A stretch of DNA of 64,000 nt from Rhodanobacter sp. DHB23. GTDB lineage: Bacteria > Pseudomonadota > Gammaproteobacteria > Xanthomonadales > Rhodanobacteraceae. Shown here piece after piece: positions 42,701 through 50,636 of the stretch. Under the pieces are notes generated by a model that was not told where the DNA came from, made no database searches, and saw nothing but the letters and a program-made list of their open reading frames with translations. Each line of letters starts with the position of its first letter. Within the stretch, counting starts at the first letter, position 1. Location: assembly GCF_014842975.1 (NCBI RefSeq), contig NZ_JACYXK010000024.1, forward strand, positions 64,554 through 128,553. Reading direction: 5' to 3'. The position numbers and the translations under genes were made by a program.

Positions 42701-43501
42701 TCACTCCGTGTCGTCGTCTGCGTGGGCCTTCCAGTAGCCGGTGGCCTTGATCCAGTCCTTCGGCACGCCGCGTTGCTCCAGCGACTGGCGCATCGCGCGG
42801 GCGCGGCCCGACTCGGTGGCGATCCACCAGAAGCAGTCGCCTTCGATGGCGGGTAGTCCGTGCAACGCGTGTTCCAGCGATTCGCCATGCGCGGCATCGC
42901 GCTCGAACCAGCGGATATCGACGTTGGCGCGCGTGAACAGCACCTGGCGATCGGCGGCCGCGGGGACTTCGATCAGTGCGGTGGCGCGCATGCCGGCGGG
43001 CATTTCCTCCAGCCAGCGGCTGATCGCGGGCAGGGCGGTTTCATCACCGGCCAGCACGTAGTGGTCGAAGTCGCCGGCGATCACGTGCGAGCCGCGCGGA
43101 CCGCCGACGCCGATGTGCTGCCCCGGCGCGGCCTGTTCGGCCCAATGCGAGGCAGGGCCGTCGCCGTGCAGCACGAAGTCGACCACCAGCTCGCCGCGCG
43201 TGGCGTCATGGTGGCGCGGCGTGTAGTCGCGCATCGGCGAGGGTTCGCGGCCGGCGGGGAATTCGATGCCGTTGGCGCCCAGCGTGGGCAACACGAGTTC
43301 GCCGTCGCGGTTGGGCAGGAACAGCTTCACGTGGTCGTCGGGCGCGGCACTGTGGAAGCCGCGCAATTCGGCGCCGCCGAACGTCACGCGCTGCATGTGC
43401 GGGGTGAGCCGCTCGACGCGGAGCACGGCCAGCCTGCGCAGCACGACGTCGTGGCGCAGGCGCTGGTGGACATGCCGTTCCAGCGTGGCGGCGGGCGTCA
43501 T
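42701..43501 (-). CDS. yqjH: NADPH-dependent ferric-siderophore reductase (YqjH/SIP family)
   Basis: A 266-residue flavoprotein of the siderophore-interacting protein family, which reduces ferric siderophores in the cytoplasm and frees iron. The FAD-binding motif is MRDYTPRHHD (the R-x-Y-T motif) near residue 90, the phosphate-binding segment follows, and DHYVLAGDETALPAISRWLEEMP starts the NADPH domain. The C-terminal GDCFWWIATESGRARAMRQSLEQRGVPKDWIKATGYWK is the usual end. It overlaps the PadR-type gene stop by four bases. In E. coli the same pair is yqjI-yqjH, there divergent; here they form one operon. Confidence 0.88.
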   Translation of the reverse strand: MTPAATLERHVHQRLRHDVVLRRLAVLRVERLTPHMQRVTFGGAELRGFHSAAPDDHVKLFLPNRDGELVLPTLGANGIEFPAGREPSPMRDYTPRHHDATRGELVVDFVLHGDGPASHWAEQAAPGQHIGVGGPRGSHVIAGDFDHYVLAGDETALPAISRWLEEMPAGMRATALIEVPAAADRQVLFTRANVDIRWFERDAAHGESLEHALHGLPAIEGDCFWWIATESGRARAMRQSLEQRGVPKDWIKATGYWKAHADDDTE

Positions 43502-44148
43502 TCCTGTGCTCCCTTGCTGGCGATTTCGCTGGCGGCGCGTTCGAGGATCGCGGCCACGCGCTCGGCTTCGGCCTTGTCCCAGCTGACGCGCATCAGCATC
43601 GCGTGCTTGAGCGCATGCATGGCCTTGCGCACGCGCATCGGGGCGGCCATCTTCGCCGCCAGCCTGGCGCTTTGCTCGGTGCGGGCGTTGGCCGCATCCA
43701 CCGCGGCGCGGTTCTCATCGAGGAAGGCACGGCCCTCGTCGGTGATCGCGTACAGCTTGCGGTTGCCGGCCTCGTTCTCCACCGAGGCGTAGCCCATGTC
43801 CTCCAGCATGGCGAGGGTGGGGTAGATCGCGCCGGGGCTGGGCGTGTACTGGCCGTGGAACATCTCCTCGATCATGCGGATCAGTTCGTAGCCGTGGCGT
43901 GGCTGCTGCTCGATCAAGGCCAGCAGGATCAATTTGAGGTCGCCGTGGCCGAACATGCGGCCGCCGCCGCGACGTCCGCCGCCGCGCAGGCCGTTCCAGC
44001 CGCCGAAGGCGTCGTCGCCGCGTTCGCCGTCGAAGGGGCCGTGGCGGCCGGCGTGGAAGCCGTGTTCGTCGCCTTCCAGGTCGAAGAGGCGGAAGCCGTG
44101 GTGATGGTGGTGGTTGCGGATGTGCTGGAAGAAGTGGTGCATTCGCAT
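43498..44148 (-). CDS. yqjI: PadR-family metal-responsive repressor, YqjI-like
   Basis: A 216-residue regulator. The N-terminal 60 residues are rich in His and Gly (MHHFFQHIRNHHHHHGF, HGFHAGRHGPFDGE), followed by a PadR winged-helix: GDLKLILLALIEQQPRHGYELIRMIEEMFHGQYTPSPGAIYPTLAMLEDMGYASVENEAGNRKLYAITDEG is split over the domain. The C-terminal helix (KAMHALKHAMLMRVSW) mediates dimerisation. E. coli YqjI has the same His-rich extension and senses nickel to control yqjH and iron homeostasis. Here the regulated gene follows directly. Either of two ATGs (44148, 44142) may be used. Repeated GATATATC sites upstream are its probable operator. Confidence 0.88.
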   Translation of the reverse strand: MRMHHFFQHIRNHHHHHGFRLFDLEGDEHGFHAGRHGPFDGERGDDAFGGWNGLRGGGRRGGGRMFGHGDLKLILLALIEQQPRHGYELIRMIEEMFHGQYTPSPGAIYPTLAMLEDMGYASVENEAGNRKLYAITDEGRAFLDENRAAVDAANARTEQSARLAAKMAAPMRVRKAMHALKHAMLMRVSWDKAEAERVAAILERAASEIASKGAQE

Positions 44149-44203
44149 GATATGTCTCCGATATATCGAATTTGTGGAATTACGATATATCGAAGATATG
44201 TCT
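44149..44203. promoter_or_regulatory. Operator array in front of yqjI-yqjH
   Basis: Two perfect palindromes CGATATATCG (44159-44168 and 44183-44192), 24 bases centre to centre, are flanked by direct repeats GATATGTCT (44149-44157 and 44195-44203). The array begins immediately upstream of the start codon. AT-rich GATATATC repeats are what YqjI-type PadR proteins are expected to bind, so the operon should be self-repressed. Confidence 0.7.
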
Positions 44204-44306
44204 TTTGCAAGGGTGCGGTGGGAATTTTTCGCAAGGTGGTTTGGGGCGGATGCCCGCGACAATCCTGCGCTTCTGCGACTTGGCTCGCCTGCGGCGGGCT
44301 TTCGAT

Positions 44307-44840
44307 CGCCTGCCGGCGACCGAGTCACTTCTCTTTGCTGGCCCAAAGAGAAGTAACCAAGAGAAATGGCCTTGCTTAATCCGCCGGAATTACAAGCCTG
44401 CTGTTTCGAGGATGTTGGAACGGCATTACGCGACACGACCTCCGCCGCCGCCATGCCGCGCCGTATCTGGAAGCTGAGGCACGCGAGCACTCCACATCTG
44501 TCATCCCGGCGAAGGCCGGACAAAAGCGAGCTACGCGAGCGTTGAACAGCCGAAGGCTGGCCCTGCAAGGGCGAGCGCAGCGAGTCATCCAGTGCCTTGG
44601 CACTAAAAATCAACGTCACAGCATGACTCGCTACCCTCGCCCCTTCGGGGCCGCCCTGCGGGCGTTCTGCGTGCTTCGCGCTTGTCCGGCTTTCGCTGGA
44701 ATGACGAGCAACAGCCACGCAACTGCTTTGGCCGTTTGCTTCTGCGCGCGGGAGCGCGCTGCTTTTCGCGGGGAGCCCTTTCTCCTGGGCTGCTTTCTCT
44801 TTAGCACGCCAAGAGGAAGTGGCTCGGGCGCCGACAGGCG
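44307..44840. repeat. Nested fold-back (MITE-like) element of about 530 bases
   Basis: Outer inverted arms run from 44307 (CGCCTGCCGGCGACCGAGTC) to about 44366 and from about 44779 to 44840 (ending GGCGCCGACAGGCG). They contain the AAAGAGAAGT motif twice in each arm. Inner arms 44500-44521 and 44684-44705 match the family-3 REPIN at 7085-7159. Between these there is a third pair (GCGAGCGCAGCGAGTCAT with ATGACTCGCTACCCTCGC). No supported gene lies in it. It fills most of the 730 bases between yqjI and the PmtA-like gene. Confidence 0.75.
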
Positions 44841-44880
44841 CACGAAACCGCTCTGTCGCTCACGAAATCGTACGGCGGGG

Positions 44881-45456
44881 CTAACCCTTCCGCCGGATCC
44901 GCCAGACCCAGGCCGGTGGCAGATTGAGCCATGCCCCGCCGACGCGTTCGGCCTGCAGGCCCAGCCGCTGCCGCAACGCGCGCGGTACCGGGCAACGCAG
45001 CCCGTAGGTGAACTGGTAGAGCGCGCCGTCGGATTGCAGCTGGCGCTCGAACACGCCCTCGACGATGGCGGCGACCTTGTCGGCGGGGATGGACAGCAGG
45101 GGCAGGCCGCTGATGACGGCGCTGGCGCGCTCGTCGCCGAACAATGGCGAGGAATCGCCCAGCCGGGCGGCGTCCATGCGCAGCACGCGGGCGTGCGGGT
45201 AACGCCGGGCCAGCGTGGCGGCCAGCACGGCATCGGTTTCCACCAGCACCAGCCGGTGCCCGGGCAGGCCGCGCTCCAGCAGGGCCCTGGTGAAGACGCC
45301 GGTGCCTGGGCCGAGTTCGATCACCGGGCCGTGCGCGTGGTCGACATGGGCGGTCATCAGCCGTGCCAGCGCGGGACCGGAAGGCGCCAGCGCGCCCACG
45401 CTGCGCGGGTCGCGCAGCCAGGCGCGCAGCAGGTGCATGGTGTCATTCAGTGACAT
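44881..45456 (-). CDS. Phospholipid N-methyltransferase-like protein (PmtA family)
   Basis: A 191-residue AdoMet-dependent methyltransferase resembling rhizobial phosphatidylethanolamine N-methyltransferase (PmtA). The opening FLRAWLRDPRSVGALAPSGPALARLM pattern (here LLRAWL...) is characteristic. Motif I is VIELGPGTGVFTRALLERG, followed by LVLVETDAVLAATLARRYPHARVLRMDAARL and ISGLPLLSIPADKVAAIVE. It would make mono- or dimethyl-PE or phosphatidylcholine from PE. The C-terminal end (LPPAWVWRIRRKG) is basic. It stands alone, downstream of nothing on its strand and 39 bases from the fold-back element. Confidence 0.85.
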   Translation of the reverse strand: MSLNDTMHLLRAWLRDPRSVGALAPSGPALARLMTAHVDHAHGPVIELGPGTGVFTRALLERGLPGHRLVLVETDAVLAATLARRYPHARVLRMDAARLGDSSPLFGDERASAVISGLPLLSIPADKVAAIVEGVFERQLQSDGALYQFTYGLRCPVPRALRQRLGLQAERVGGAWLNLPPAWVWRIRRKG

Positions 45457-45650
45457 GGACGGAGAGCCGGTTGGCGCATGGAAACCACCATAACCTGAAG
45501 GGGCTGGCCGGATGTTCGGATACGGTTATGCCGCCCTGCCAGGCATCACGCCCAAGCCGCCATCCGGCTTGCCGCCGTGCGCCGGAGTGCCGACGTCGTT
45601 CGTGCGGGAATGACGGGACATGGGGCTAGCTTCTGCGATGGCGCGCCTCG

Positions 45651-46583
45651 TCACAGCGGCTTCCCGTCCACCCGCACCGGCGCGTGGATGTCGCAGATGC
45701 CGACCTTGCCCACCGGCGTGGGATAGAACGTGTTGTGGCCATGGCGCGCGGCATCGATCAGTGCGGCGAAGGTGGGGCTTCCGGTGCGCAGCACCTGGAT
45801 CTGTTCGCGCTCCGCGGCGGGCAGCTCGGAGGCCAGTTTCACCGACAGGATGGGCGTGCGCTCGCCGGCCTTTTCGTAGAAACCCATCGGCCCGGTGCCG
45901 CGCGGCAGCGCCGACAGGTACTGCATGCCCTGCAGCACGCGGCCGGCCACCGCCAGGTTGTGGTCCAGGCGGCGCGGCGCCTGGCCGATGACGGCGTACA
46001 GCGCATTGCCGTTGCCGCTGTCCGGGGGCACGTCGCGCCCCACGCCGACCATGCCGTAGCACTGCACCAGCCATTCCTTGCCGCTGGCCGGGTCGCGCGC
46101 CACCGGGAAGCCTTCGGAGAAACCGACCTGTGGCGCGTAGATGTCGCCGTCGGGCAGCGGCGTCCACGGTTGCTTCGGGTCGATGGCGCGGGTGAATTCC
46201 GGCGGCAGGGTGGCCTTGGCCTTGCCCAGCGGGTGCATCTTCGCCTTGTCGCCGCCGTCGTCGCCGTCCGGGTCGTCCCACTGGGTGACGAAGTTGTCCT
46301 GCACGCGCACGATGGCCAGGCCGTCGAAGTAGTGCTGGCTGACCAGGGTGCGGATGTTCTGCGCATGCAGCGGGGTGAAGTCCGGCGCCAGCTCGATCAC
46401 CACGCGGCCCGCGGGCAACTGCATGTAGAGCAGGTTGGCCGGGTCGGGCGTGCGCCATTCGGCAGGCTTGGACGCATCCAGCAACTCCTTCGCGCTGGGC
46501 GTGGGCTTGTCCTGCGCGGCGTATGAAGGCGACGTGGCCAGGGCGCAGGCAAGCGCCAGGGCAAGCGGGGCGGATCGAATCAT
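45651..46583 (-). CDS. Exported cyclophilin-type peptidyl-prolyl isomerase
   Basis: A 310-residue periplasmic isomerase. A signal peptide (SAPLALALACALATSPSYA) precedes a cyclophilin domain with GRVVIELAPDFTPLHAQNIRTLVSQHYFDGLAIVRVQDNFVTQWDDPDG and NALYAVIGQAPRRLDHNLAVAGRVLQGM. Inserts make it about 120 residues longer than the basic domain. The extra C-terminal part (LAAEREQIQ region, then GHNTFYPTPVGKVGICDIHAP) is typical of the large cyclophilins of Xanthomonadales. It follows the permease gene by four bases and is likely transcribed with it. Confidence 0.87.
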   Translation of the reverse strand: MIRSAPLALALACALATSPSYAAQDKPTPSAKELLDASKPAEWRTPDPANLLYMQLPAGRVVIELAPDFTPLHAQNIRTLVSQHYFDGLAIVRVQDNFVTQWDDPDGDDGGDKAKMHPLGKAKATLPPEFTRAIDPKQPWTPLPDGDIYAPQVGFSEGFPVARDPASGKEWLVQCYGMVGVGRDVPPDSGNGNALYAVIGQAPRRLDHNLAVAGRVLQGMQYLSALPRGTGPMGFYEKAGERTPILSVKLASELPAAEREQIQVLRTGSPTFAALIDAARHGHNTFYPTPVGKVGICDIHAPVRVDGKPL

Positions 46584-46587
46584 GGAT

Positions 46588-47982
46588 TTACTCCCCTTTG
46601 GGAATGGGCTTGCCGCCGCGCCGGCCCTTCCACGCGTAGCCGATCCCCAGCAGCACGAACCACACCGGGCTGGCCAGCAGGGCGGCGCGGGTATCGGCCC
46701 GCAGGCAGAGCAGCACCAGCACGAAGGCGAAGAACGCCAGGCACACCCAGCACATGAACACGCCGCCGGGCATCTTGTACGCCGAGTCGGCATGCTGCTG
46801 CGGGCGCTTGCGGCGGTAGGCCATGTACGCGCACAGGATCAGCGACCACACGAACATGAAGAGCACGGCGGACAGCGTGGTGACCAGGGTGAACGCGGTG
46901 ACCAGGTTGGGCACGAGGTAGATCAGCGCCGCGCCCAGCAGCAGGCAGAAGCAGGAGAACAGCAGGCCCAGCGACGGCACCGCGGCCTTCGACAGGCGCG
47001 CGAATGCCTTGGGCGCATGGCCTTCGTCGGCCAGGCCGTACAGCATGCGGCTGGTGGAGAACATGCCGCTGTTGGCCGAAGAGGTGGCCGAGGTCAGCAC
47101 CACGAAATTGATCAGGCTGGCCGCCGCCGGCACGCCGGCCAGTACGAACAGTTCCACGAACGGGCTCTTGTCCGCCTCGACCAGGTGCCACGGCGTCACC
47201 GCCATGATCGCCGCCAGCGCCAGCACGTAGAAGATGATGATGCGCACCGGGATCGAGTTGATCGCCTTCGGCAGGTTGCGCCGCGGGTCGGCGGTCTCGG
47301 CGGCGGTGGTGCCGACCAGCTCGATGCCGACGAAGGCGAACACCGCGATCTGGAAGCCGGCGAAGAAACCCGACAGTCCATGCGGGAAGAGGCCGCCGTC
47401 GTTCCACAGGTTGGCCAGCGTAGCCTTGTTCCCCGCCGGCGAATGGAAGCCCCAGGCTACCAGCGCGAAGCCGACCACGATCAGCGCGACGATGGCGATG
47501 ATCTTGATCAGCGCGAACCAGAACTCCAGCTCGCCGAACATCTTCACCGTCGCCAGGTTCAGGCCGAGCAGCAGCAACACGCACAGCAGCGCCGGTATCC
47601 ACGGCGCCAGATGCGGCAGCCAGAACTGCGCGTAGGAGGCGATCGCGATCACCTCGGCGATCGCGGTGACGATCCAGCAGAACCAGTACGTCCAGCCGCA
47701 GAAGAAACCGGCCCACGGCCCGAGCAGGTCGGTGGAGAAGTCGATGAACGACTTGTACTCCAGGTTCGACAGCAGCAGCTCGCCCATCGCGCGCATCACG
47801 AAGAACAGCATCACGCCGATGATCAGGTACACCAGCAGGATCGACGGCCCGGCCAGGCTGATGGTCTTGCCCGAGCCCATGAACAGGCCGGTGCCGATCG
47901 CGCCGCCGAGGGCGATCAGCTGCAGGTGGCGGTTGGAGAGGCTGCGCCTCAGGTGGTCCGGCTGTTGCGTGGGTGCGGACAT
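46588..47982 (-). CDS. cycA: D-serine/D-alanine/glycine permease, CycA-like
   Basis: A 464-residue amino-acid/proton symporter of the APC superfamily with twelve predicted helices. The N-terminal LRRSLSNRHLQLIALGGAIGTGLFMGSGKTISLAGPSI is the hallmark of the AAT group, and the closest named pattern is CycA: EFWFALIKIIAIVALIVVG and FVGIELVGTTAAETADPRRNLPKAINSIP. It would import D-serine, D-alanine or glycine. The ATG at 47982 is supported by the usual short hydrophilic N-terminus. A cyclophilin gene follows four bases downstream. Other AAT permeases (AroP, ProY) remain possible. Confidence 0.85.
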   Translation of the reverse strand: MSAPTQQPDHLRRSLSNRHLQLIALGGAIGTGLFMGSGKTISLAGPSILLVYLIIGVMLFFVMRAMGELLLSNLEYKSFIDFSTDLLGPWAGFFCGWTYWFCWIVTAIAEVIAIASYAQFWLPHLAPWIPALLCVLLLLGLNLATVKMFGELEFWFALIKIIAIVALIVVGFALVAWGFHSPAGNKATLANLWNDGGLFPHGLSGFFAGFQIAVFAFVGIELVGTTAAETADPRRNLPKAINSIPVRIIIFYVLALAAIMAVTPWHLVEADKSPFVELFVLAGVPAAASLINFVVLTSATSSANSGMFSTSRMLYGLADEGHAPKAFARLSKAAVPSLGLLFSCFCLLLGAALIYLVPNLVTAFTLVTTLSAVLFMFVWSLILCAYMAYRRKRPQQHADSAYKMPGGVFMCWVCLAFFAFVLVLLCLRADTRAALLASPVWFVLLGIGYAWKGRRGGKPIPKGE

Positions 47983-48073
47983 GCGGGCGCCATGGTCGGG
48001 AGTGAGCCGTCACCATAGAAGAAACATCCGGTTTCTTGAAAGTGCCGACTGAGTTCGCGCAAACCCGCCCCGG

Positions 48074-48916
48074 CTAGTCTTGGACGGGCGTCGTCTTTTC
48101 GCCGTAGTAAAGCCGGTAGAACCATGCCCACACCGTCTCGATCTGCTTCTGGATCCGCGGCGGCACGGGGTGCGGCGTGGGCGCGACGATGCGGGTGAAT
48201 CGCCGGTGCGGGTACTTCATCCGGTAGTGGCTGTCGCTTTCGTGCATTCCCGCGGCGATCCGTTCGGGATCGATTTCGCAGGGCGATACCCCCAGCCACG
48301 CGTGCAGGTGCGACATGCACTTCACCGGTTGCGTCACCAGATCCTCGAAGCGCACGAAGTACAGGCGTTGCTGCACGGCCGGGGGAAGATCCAGCACCGC
48401 CTGGAGCGAGACGAGGGGGGCGCCGATCACCCGGTCTTTCGCGAACAACGCATCGGCACGACCGAAGCGGTCGTAGTCCGCCAGGTGGTCGTTGAAGTCC
48501 ACCAGTATCGTGCGCTGGTGCTGCGCCTCGATCGACCCGTAGACCTGTCCGAGTTCCCGCAGGCAGACGATCAGTCGGGCTTCCGGTTCGATGTGCAGTA
48601 GCAGTTCGATCGCATGCAGCCAGGCGCGGTTCTTGTCGACCACCACCCGGTGTGCGCCGCTGTCGTGGTGCCACCCGCGCAGAAACCCCTGCATGGCCGC
48701 GGCAAGGTGCGCGTAGCTCGTCTCGAACGAGGTATCGAGTTGCGACAGGAAGAACTGGTCGTCGCTGATCATCCGCCGGATGCCGAGCAGCGTGTTGCAC
48801 AGTGGCGAACTGTGTCCTTCGCACTGGATCTCCGGGTGCTGTGCAAGCAGCTGGCACAGCAGGGTCGAACCCGCGCGCGGGAGACCGGTGACGCCGACGA
48901 AAGCGCTTCCTGCCAC
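48074..48916 (-). CDS. Sulfotransferase, last gene of the two-partner-secretion operon
   Basis: A 280-residue sulfotransferase that would move sulfate from PAPS to a hydroxyl group. The PAPS phosphate loop is GVTGLPRAGSTLLCQLLAQHP (about residues 8-28), and the 3'-phosphate site is RLIVCLRELGQVYGSIEAQ with its Arg and Ser. Later marks are VRFEDLVTQPVKCMSHLHAWLG and the C-terminal WFYRLYYG. I place the start at the GTG at 48916, one base after the tpsB stop, with AAGGGG as ribosome site inside tpsB; no ATG fits. The tight coupling ties it to the secretion system. Target may be the exoprotein or a cell-surface sugar; the sequence does not decide. Confidence 0.82.
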   Translation of the reverse strand: MAGSAFVGVTGLPRAGSTLLCQLLAQHPEIQCEGHSSPLCNTLLGIRRMISDDQFFLSQLDTSFETSYAHLAAAMQGFLRGWHHDSGAHRVVVDKNRAWLHAIELLLHIEPEARLIVCLRELGQVYGSIEAQHQRTILVDFNDHLADYDRFGRADALFAKDRVIGAPLVSLQAVLDLPPAVQQRLYFVRFEDLVTQPVKCMSHLHAWLGVSPCEIDPERIAAGMHESDSHYRMKYPHRRFTRIVAPTPHPVPPRIQKQIETVWAWFYRLYYGEKTTPVQD

Positions 48917-48917
48917 G

Positions 48918-50594
48918 TCAGAACCCCTTGCTGATCTGCATCCACGCACGCGTGGACGGACGCTTGCCTGCCAGTTCCGGCGTGCTGCCTATGGGCTGCC
49001 CCAGTTGGACCTGTGCCACCCATTGCCCGGGGCCGGCCCAGTTCAGCCCCACGCCGGCGCTGCTCAACGAGGCATGGTTGCCGCCAGTATCGCCGGCCCA
49101 TGGCTGCGGGTTGATCCACAGGCCGCCCTGGTCGACGAACAGGCTGCCTTGCCAGGCGCCGCCCGGCAGGCCCAGGTCATGGCGCAGCTCCACCGTGGCC
49201 AGGTATCCGGAAGCGCCGGCCAGCGTACTCACGTCGTAGCCGCGCACGCTCTGCATGCCGCCGAGCAGGACCTGCTCGGAGCTGTCCAGGTTGCGGTGGC
49301 TGTACTGGCCAGTGAGCGACAGGTACAGGCGCGTCGTGGCGGTGATCGTCTGCAGGCGGCTCAGGTTGCCGTCCCAATGCAGCTCGTGGCCCTGGGTGTC
49401 CGCGGTCACCGCGTCAGCCGCCCTGGCCGCGGGATTGTCGAACGCCAATTGTCCGTGCGTCGCCGACAACTGCGCCTGCGTCACGCCGCCACCACCCCAA
49501 TCATCGCGGTGGTCGAACGTGCTGCTGGCTGTCCAGTCCCACGAATGGCGGTCGTTGTGCACGCCGATGCTGCCGGTGTCGTCGGCCAGATGGCGGTTGT
49601 CGACCTCGAGCCGGACACTGAGGTTCGTGTCGGGGCTGCGCACGACAGGCTGGAGCAGCCACGCACTGGCTTCGGTGGCGTGGCCACGGGCATCCAGGTC
49701 CGACAGGTTGTCGCCCAGCCGGTAGGCGAGCGCGGAGTACGCAAGTCCGAACCGGGTGCCGGCGCCGTTGAGCGCAAGGTCGTAGGCCAGGTGGCCGTAA
49801 TGCATGTGCCCGTCGGAAACCAGGGCGCCTGCGCTGAGCTGGTCGCCGAGGCCTGCAAGATTGTTCACGGCCACGTTGCCGCCGAGACGGAGACGGCCGG
49901 TATAGCGGTCACCCCCATCGTCCAGTGTGAGATTGCCGGTTACGGGCGGCAACGGCTGGGCCTCGACGTCGAGGTTGCTGGTTCCGGGCGCGCTGCCAGG
50001 ACTCAGGATGGCATGCCCCTGCACGCCCGGCAGGTCGTTCAACAACAACAACTGGCGATCGAGGGATTCCTGCGTCACCGCCTGTCCGGCCTGCAGCGGG
50101 GCCAGGGTGGCGTCAAGCAGGCTCGTCCGGGCGCGGCTGTGGTTGCTCACCGCCACCTGGTCGTAGCGCGCTTCGACAATCTTGAAGCGCACCACGCCTC
50201 CATCCAGTGCCTGCGCCGGTATGACGGCGCGGGACAATGGATAGCCATGGGCGTGGTAGTAGTCGGTGATGCGTTGCGCGAGCACGGCAAGCGTGGCGAG
50301 CGTCTGCGTGTGGCCTTCGCCATCGGCGACCAACGCGTGCAGCGTCCGGGTATCGAATACCGTATTGCCGTCGACAACGATCCGCCTCACCTCGAAAGGG
50401 GTGTTGTCGCTGGCATGCGTGGTCCCGGGATTCTGGATCTGCACACCCGTATCACTGCGGGGCAGCAGATGCTGTGAAGGCTGTGCCTGCTGCAGCAGTT
50501 GACCGCTGCTGGGTGGCACCTGCTGCGCGAACGCAGGGGCGGCCAGCAGGGCCATGGCGAGTGGCGACAAGCGCAACGTGATGGAACGGGTCAC
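48918..50594 (-). CDS. TpsB outer-membrane transporter (FhaC/ShlB family)
   Basis: A 558-residue outer-membrane protein that secretes its TpsA partner. Signal peptide MTRSITLRLSPLAMALLAAP is followed by a Gln/Pro-rich stretch and a POTRA domain (about 75-160: FEVRRIVVDGNTVFDTRTLHALV, YYHAHGYPLSRAVIPAQAL, VVRFKIVEARYDQV). The rest is a 16-strand barrel ending in WMQISKGF with the C-terminal Phe used for insertion. Motif SVRGYDVSTLAGASGYLATVELRHDLG in the C-terminal third corresponds to the conserved VRGY tetrad in the inner loop. The start is a GTG at 50594 and the gene lies 42 bases after tpsA, the same order as fhaB-fhaC in Bordetella. Confidence 0.92.
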   Translation of the reverse strand: MTRSITLRLSPLAMALLAAPAFAQQVPPSSGQLLQQAQPSQHLLPRSDTGVQIQNPGTTHASDNTPFEVRRIVVDGNTVFDTRTLHALVADGEGHTQTLATLAVLAQRITDYYHAHGYPLSRAVIPAQALDGGVVRFKIVEARYDQVAVSNHSRARTSLLDATLAPLQAGQAVTQESLDRQLLLLNDLPGVQGHAILSPGSAPGTSNLDVEAQPLPPVTGNLTLDDGGDRYTGRLRLGGNVAVNNLAGLGDQLSAGALVSDGHMHYGHLAYDLALNGAGTRFGLAYSALAYRLGDNLSDLDARGHATEASAWLLQPVVRSPDTNLSVRLEVDNRHLADDTGSIGVHNDRHSWDWTASSTFDHRDDWGGGGVTQAQLSATHGQLAFDNPAARAADAVTADTQGHELHWDGNLSRLQTITATTRLYLSLTGQYSHRNLDSSEQVLLGGMQSVRGYDVSTLAGASGYLATVELRHDLGLPGGAWQGSLFVDQGGLWINPQPWAGDTGGNHASLSSAGVGLNWAGPGQWVAQVQLGQPIGSTPELAGKRPSTRAWMQISKGF

Positions 50595-50636
50595 AGGCAG
50601 GTATCCGTAAGGCGTAAGGGAGAAGGAGGCGAGTCG

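Noticed and set aside
44542-45453. A 303-codon plus-strand open frame across the fold-back element and the PmtA-like gene
   Set aside because: It joins palindromic repeat DNA to the antisense of a clear methyltransferase.
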